This document shows, piece by piece, positions 60,460-64,000 of a DNA stretch of 64,000 nucleotides; positions within the stretch are counted from its first letter, which is position 1, and each line of letters begins with the position of its first letter. The stretch spans positions 45,359 through 109,358 of the forward strand of contig WYBM01000059.1 of assembly GCA_011525915.1 (NCBI GenBank), given 5' to 3'. The notes beneath the pieces were generated by a model. That model worked only from the letters and a program-made list of their open reading frames with translations. It was not told the DNA's origin and did not search any database. The stretch comes from Ardenticatenaceae bacterium (GTDB taxonomy: Bacteria > Chloroflexota > Anaerolineae > Promineifilales > Promineifilaceae). A program made the translations under genes and the position numbers.

Positions 60460-61566
60460 ATGCCTAAAGAAACAAGAAAAATTCTCATTGTTGAAGATGA
60501 GTTTCCCATGCGATACCTCATTGAGCACCAGTTAAAGCAAAGTGGGTATGAGGTTCACCTGGCTAAAGATGGGGCAGACGGTTTAAAGGCCATCCAACAA
60601 AATCGGCCAGACCTGGTGCTGCTTGATGTCATGATGCCGGGCATGGATGGGTTTGAGGTTTGCACGCGCATTAAGCATAATCCAGAAACCACCGACATTC
60701 CGGTTATTTTTGTGACGGCCAGCGAGGTGCCAGAATACCGGGCACGGGCGTTTGATGTGGGTGCAGCGGAGTATATGACCAAACCATTTCGGGCGGATGA
60801 GTTGTTAGCCCACATCACGGCCGTATTGCACCGTGTGGAAACAATTGATGGCGAAGACCCAACAGCGACGGGTGCGCTCGACCGCAAACAGGCAGGACAC
60901 ATTACTTCCTTTTTTAGCCCCAAAGGGGGGGTGGGGGTGACAACCCTGGCTGTACAGTTTGCGGAAGCCATGACCCTCTATGCTGGCCGGCCTGTAGTTC
61001 TGATCGATTTTCATTTACCGTTGGGGGGCATTGCCCCCATGCTGCGTTTGTTTCCCCGGCACGATATTATCGAACTACTCAGTATCGATAAAACCTATAT
61101 TACCCTGGATATCATTGATCAATTTACCCTGCGCTACCGGGATAACCTGTTTGTTATCCCGGCGCCTGGCAGGCTGATTGACCCCAACACCCACCCGGAT
61201 ATGGAAGCCTGGAGATATGTCTGTAACCTGTTGATAAGCCAGGGCTATGAAGTTGTTGTGGATGCAGGTAGTAGCTTAAGCATTAGTGTCATAGAGGTGT
61301 TGACAGCTTCTGAACCTGTGTTTGTGGTTACCAACGGCCAGACTTTGGTGAACCAACAGGTGGACGTTTTTTTGCAATCTGCCGACCATCTGGGTCTGGA
61401 CCCACGCCTGATGATGCCGGTTATCAATGAATTAAATGGCTCGGTGCGTGAGGTGGCTTTATCACGGATACCGGTAGCGCGTATCCCTTTTGCCGGCCAG
61501 CCGTCAGATACAAAGCTCTGGTTAAAGGAGCAAGGGTTACGTAAGATGATAGCACTGCTGCATTAG
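60460..61566 (+). CDS. Receiver domain fused to a CpaE/TadZ-type MinD-like ATPase
   Basis: The 368-residue protein has a receiver domain (about 1-125: IVEDEF, phosphoacceptor in LVLLDVMMPGMDG, VIFVTAS, Lys in MTKPFR). A MinD/ParA-like domain (about 145-368) has the loop SPKGGVGVTTLA. It keeps the deviant-Walker first Lys but has Val where the P-loop Lys normally stands, as CpaE/TadZ proteins often do. VLIDFHLPLGGIAPML and VVVDAGSSL are the later motifs. CpaE proteins position pilus assembly at a pole. TATAAT lies at 60433-60438, but no good -35 is seen. ATG 60460 is the family start. No tad/cpa genes are in the window. Confidence 0.85.
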   Translation: MPKETRKILIVEDEFPMRYLIEHQLKQSGYEVHLAKDGADGLKAIQQNRPDLVLLDVMMPGMDGFEVCTRIKHNPETTDIPVIFVTASEVPEYRARAFDVGAAEYMTKPFRADELLAHITAVLHRVETIDGEDPTATGALDRKQAGHITSFFSPKGGVGVTTLAVQFAEAMTLYAGRPVVLIDFHLPLGGIAPMLRLFPRHDIIELLSIDKTYITLDIIDQFTLRYRDNLFVIPAPGRLIDPNTHPDMEAWRYVCNLLISQGYEVVVDAGSSLSISVIEVLTASEPVFVVTNGQTLVNQQVDVFLQSADHLGLDPRLMMPVINELNGSVREVALSRIPVARIPFAGQPSDTKLWLKEQGLRKMIALLH

Positions 61567-61577
61567 GCCGTGAACAT

Positions 61578-62351
61578 CTATTTTGAGACCAGTGCGCGCC
61601 GCTGCCGGCGAAAGGCCAATTGTGCCTGTACTCCCTGAAAGTAGTCGCTGAAACGGGGGAAGAAAAACCAGACCATCCCCAGGCCAAATAATAACCCGGT
61701 CAAGGTGCGCAGCCACCAGTTGAGGGTGCCTATGGTGGTTCCGGTGTAGAACACGGCCGTAAACGCCCCTGCCGTCAATATAACAAACCAGGCATTGGTG
61801 TCACGAAAACCGCTGCCTGATTCGCTGGCCATATGGCTGTAGCCGTCTATGAGCAGCGGCAAGATCATCAGCAAAAAGGCAAACAGGTTCAGGCGCGGTC
61901 TGCCTTTGCGAACCCCCCACGTGATGCCACCAATGATCAGGCCCGTAAATATAGCAATCATGCGATGATTAAGCGCGGTTTTATAGCCAATCTGGTTATT
62001 GCCGATAAAAAGTGGCAGGGCTGCCGGGTCAGCACCAAAGGCGATGACCTGTTTTAAAGAGTAGGAATGGATGGCTCCTGATTGGCCAAAGAGAAAGTAG
62101 GAGCGCTGTGGTAATTGGTGATTGTGCAGGGCCAGGAAGCGATACACGGCCGTGCCCACACCTTCGTACCCTTCTGCCATGAGTGCCGGCGCCAGAAACC
62201 CCAATGTCAGAAACAATACAGCCGCCGCCATAAACAGGGCATACCAATAGCTGGCCAGCCAGCCAACCAGGGTTTGCAGAAAAAGGGCAACTGGTCGCTG
62301 CCAGCCAGTCACAGCTTTAGAGGAGCGGTGTTTAGGGTCAGCAGGTGGCAT
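61578..62351 (-). CDS. DUF2085-like membrane protein
   Basis: The 257-residue protein has about six membrane segments. HNHQLPQRSYFLFG, ALNHRMIAIFTGLIIGG and LPLLIDGYSHM match the conserved pattern of DUF2085 (His-Gln...Arg-Ser, then Asp-Gly near a helix end). The usual Cys of the family's CHQ motif is replaced by Asn-His-Gln here. Function unknown. It follows the Eis-like gene by 39 bases on the same strand and meets the CpaE gene tail to tail. Confidence 0.7.
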   Translation of the reverse strand: MPPADPKHRSSKAVTGWQRPVALFLQTLVGWLASYWYALFMAAAVLFLTLGFLAPALMAEGYEGVGTAVYRFLALHNHQLPQRSYFLFGQSGAIHSYSLKQVIAFGADPAALPLFIGNNQIGYKTALNHRMIAIFTGLIIGGITWGVRKGRPRLNLFAFLLMILPLLIDGYSHMASESGSGFRDTNAWFVILTAGAFTAVFYTGTTIGTLNWWLRTLTGLLFGLGMVWFFFPRFSDYFQGVQAQLAFRRQRRALVSK

Positions 62352-62390
62352 AATTTGATAGTAACCGACGGCCGTGGCATGATACCTGTC

Positions 62391-63632
62391 TTAAAACGAG
62401 GTCATACAAATCGGTTTATTTTCCGTAAAAAACAGGCGGTGCACAGTTTCTATGTGGACGGTGTTAGAAATATGTGCCAGGCCATAGCGGTGTAATGTTT
62501 TAAAGTCAGCCGCGCCGGTAACTAACGATGAAAACTCGGCCACGTCAAGCTGAATGGCTGCATCGTGGGGGGGGGAAGCTGGCTGCAGGTGTGCACGGCC
62601 GTTGGTAACGTTTAGCACCCATTCCCCGGCGTTCTCCGGCAAAAAGCTGTCTGTTATTGTGAGCTTCAGGCGGCACGTCTGCCCGCCAAAGTCATGTTCT
62701 TGCAAAACCGTAAAGAGCCGGGGAAGATCAACCACCCGGTACATAATGCCCAGACCCTGTGCATTTGATCCCTGGTAAACAGTGGGGAATATCAGGCCCT
62801 CACCGTTGCGGGGGTCACTCAACAGCAAATGAAAGTCATCTTCATGTGTATTTAAGACAATGGTTTCAACCTGATCGGCCTGGGAATGCAAAAAGGTCAA
62901 TAATTCATGTAGTGCATCTGTGTTTTCGTACACTAGGGCACGTACGACCATACGGTTGCTCAGAAAATGCCCCTGACTGCCCGGTTCAAACTGGTAAATT
63001 ATGTAGCCGCGCAGGTCATCGCCGTCCCAGCAGCCAGCGATTTGCACATGTTCACTGCTAAACATGGCGTCTAATAAGTAGGGAGAATTTTCCATGAGAC
63101 CATTGGTTTGGGCCAGTACACGTTGGTAACAGGCGTTTAAAGCGTACCGGTCACGGCTGGTAAGGCGGGTGATGTTGTTTTTACCACTCCCTTTGGGCAG
63201 GCTGCTGGGGGAGAGATGATATTGATTAAGTTTACGGCCGTAGCCAAACCCCATACGCTTGTAAAAATCGGCGCGAAATGGATACAAGGCTGTCAGACAG
63301 GCTCCCTTTTTCCGGTAATGGCGGACAAAAAACTGCACCATGTCGTGCGCCACCCGCTCTTTTTTATGGGTAAGTTCAACGGCCACACCACCTATGCCCC
63401 CCACCAACGTTTTGGTAGAAAGCAGCTTCATGGTGAAGTCATACAAGCGCATAACGCCTAACAAATGACCTTCTTCAAACAGGCCATAAACTTTGATGAT
63501 GGGATCAGCGTGCATCTTGACAGCACGCTCCCGGAATTGCTCACGCTTGCCGCGCACGCCTGGATAGGCATTCATCTGGATGGTGACGTAATCATCCCAA
63601 TCACTATTGGTCAACGGCCGTATCTTACGCAT
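62391..63632 (-). CDS. Eis-like GNAT acetyltransferase with SCP2-type C-terminal domain
   Basis: The 413-residue protein has an N-terminal GNAT domain (VGGIGGVAVELTHKKERVAHDMV holds the acetyl-CoA loop; FYKRMGFGYG follows), a second GNAT-like domain and a sterol-carrier-like C-terminal part (FGGQTCRLKLTITDSFLPEN, IQLDVAEFSSLVTG) ending in a free carboxylate Phe, as in Eis. Eis proteins acetylate amines, including aminoglycosides and polyamines; the substrate is not predictable. ATG 63632 has aaggag 6 bases upstream; the frame to 63761 crosses the terminator and is rejected. Confidence 0.85.
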   Translation of the reverse strand: MRKIRPLTNSDWDDYVTIQMNAYPGVRGKREQFRERAVKMHADPIIKVYGLFEEGHLLGVMRLYDFTMKLLSTKTLVGGIGGVAVELTHKKERVAHDMVQFFVRHYRKKGACLTALYPFRADFYKRMGFGYGRKLNQYHLSPSSLPKGSGKNNITRLTSRDRYALNACYQRVLAQTNGLMENSPYLLDAMFSSEHVQIAGCWDGDDLRGYIIYQFEPGSQGHFLSNRMVVRALVYENTDALHELLTFLHSQADQVETIVLNTHEDDFHLLLSDPRNGEGLIFPTVYQGSNAQGLGIMYRVVDLPRLFTVLQEHDFGGQTCRLKLTITDSFLPENAGEWVLNVTNGRAHLQPASPPHDAAIQLDVAEFSSLVTGAADFKTLHRYGLAHISNTVHIETVHRLFFTENKPICMTSF

Positions 63633-63680
63633 AGATGTCTCCTTCGGTACGGCCGTGATGATACCCGTTTCTGTCGTATA

Positions 63681-63710
63681 AAAAAAGAGCCTCGTTTCGA
63701 GGCTCTTTTT
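63681..63710. terminator. Bidirectional intrinsic terminator
   Basis: The stem gagcctcg / cgaggctc (63687-63694, 63698-63705) with a 3-base loop is flanked by six A on the left and five T on the right. It serves the minus-strand P-domain gene ending at 63768. Confidence 0.9.
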
Positions 63711-63767
63711 CTGCATGTGCACACTTTGCCAATGGGCAGGTTTCAGGCCTGCCCATCGCAACCAACG

Positions 63768-64000
63768 TTAAGGTGCACAAATCTCCACCGACCAGGCGTT
63801 GAGGACGCCGGCATCAGCAGAGGTATAGTGGTCGGTCACTTCCAAGACCCAGGTGCCATTGCCGCTCTGGCCATCAAAGGCGCTGAGCAGATTGTTGGGT
63901 CTGAAGGTGCCATTGATGGTGGGGGTGCCGCTGGCACACTGGTTCTCCACGAGGGCAGCAGCCTCATCACTGAGGGTGGCCAGGATGTTATCGCCGGAGC
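63768..64000 (-). CDS. C-terminal end of an exported protein with a proprotein-convertase P domain (partial)
   Basis: The minus frame is open to the right edge; only the last 76 residues are in the window. FDGQSGNGTWVLEVTDHY and SADAGVLNAWSVEICAP are the closing strands of a P/Homo B domain, a beta sandwich attached to secreted subtilases and other surface proteins. The catalytic or main part lies outside. The two Cys (in ENQCAS and EICAP) could form a disulfide, consistent with export. Confidence 0.82.
   Translation of the reverse strand, partial: SGDNILATLSDEAAALVENQCASGTPTINGTFRPNNLLSAFDGQSGNGTWVLEVTDHYTSADAGVLNAWSVEICAP

Larger units (their letters stand above)
609..63656. repeat. Highly iterated palindrome ACGGCCGT, dispersed through the window
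   Basis: The self-complementary octamer ACGGCCGT recurs roughly every 700 bases. I counted about 94 copies by eye, against one or two expected from base composition. It occurs inside genes in every reading frame (coding Thr-Ala-Val, Gly-Arg or Arg-Pro) and between genes. Some copies extend to 16-base palindromes, for example 51314-51329. It contains the hexamer CGGCCG. The distribution resembles the HIP1 element of cyanobacteria in style but not in sequence. See the findings for tests. Confidence 0.9.

Overview
The window looks like a chromosomal segment of a Chloroflexota bacterium (Anaerolineae-like, aerobic or facultative). This is inferred from the gene content, not from a marker gene. 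Supporting signs are secreted proteins carrying a YLP[VL]V motif, Thr/Pro-rich stalks on exported proteins, a form II CoxL-type molybdenum hydroxylase, a PhaR/phasin module, and a very frequent octamer ACGGCCGT (about 94 copies by eye). No rRNA, tRNA, CRISPR array or intact mobile element was seen.

Layout. 1-681: 5' part of an exported clan GH-A-like glycoside hydrolase (minus). 886-2775: five-haem exported cytochrome. 2824-13037 (minus): a complete Wsp/ACF-like chemosensory operon in the order cheW, cheR-TPR, cheW, mcp, cheA-REC, cheB. It is followed by REC, an RsbT-like protein with a degenerate ATP site, and a GAF protein where a GGDEF output gene would be expected. 13500-16397: UbiB-type kinase, thioesterase, BioY. 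16864-19358: aspS and a translationally coupled exported protein. 19450-21746: PHA granule module (two phasins, PhaR, an SRPBCC-like protein) with shared operator-like palindromes. 21952-26600: coxG-S-L-M. 26874-28832: lipoprotein trypsin-like protease. 28928-34065 (minus): ECF sigma factor, FecR/DUF5666 anti-sigma-like protein, and a membrane protein with a GT-C-like half. 34442-35845: lamin-tail-domain secreted protein. 35927-40027 (minus): sucA-sucB.

40246-47432: TerC, a decayed GNAT, a PaaI-type thioesterase, a methyltransferase, NDH-2, an SDR with a Crp-like regulator, and a membrane Ser/Thr kinase. 47593-54797 (minus): creatininase-family gene, then livK-H-M-G-F with pncB 21 bp behind livF, which suggests a transporter linked to pyridine-nucleotide salvage. 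55009-59780: SDR, argJ, a small membrane protein, an M28 metallopeptidase-like membrane protein and argH. 59810-61566: two divergent response-regulator genes, one fused to a CpaE/TadZ ATPase. 61578-64000 (minus): DUF2085-like protein, Eis-like acetyltransferase, and the 3' end of a P-domain protein.

Spaces between genes carry hairpin-forming repeat families, mostly just behind stop codons. One of them is translated as the C-terminus of the lamin-tail protein. Several small gene remnants (PAS-like, methyltransferase, GNAT) point to ongoing gene decay. All functional statements rest on reading motifs by eye; no database search was run.
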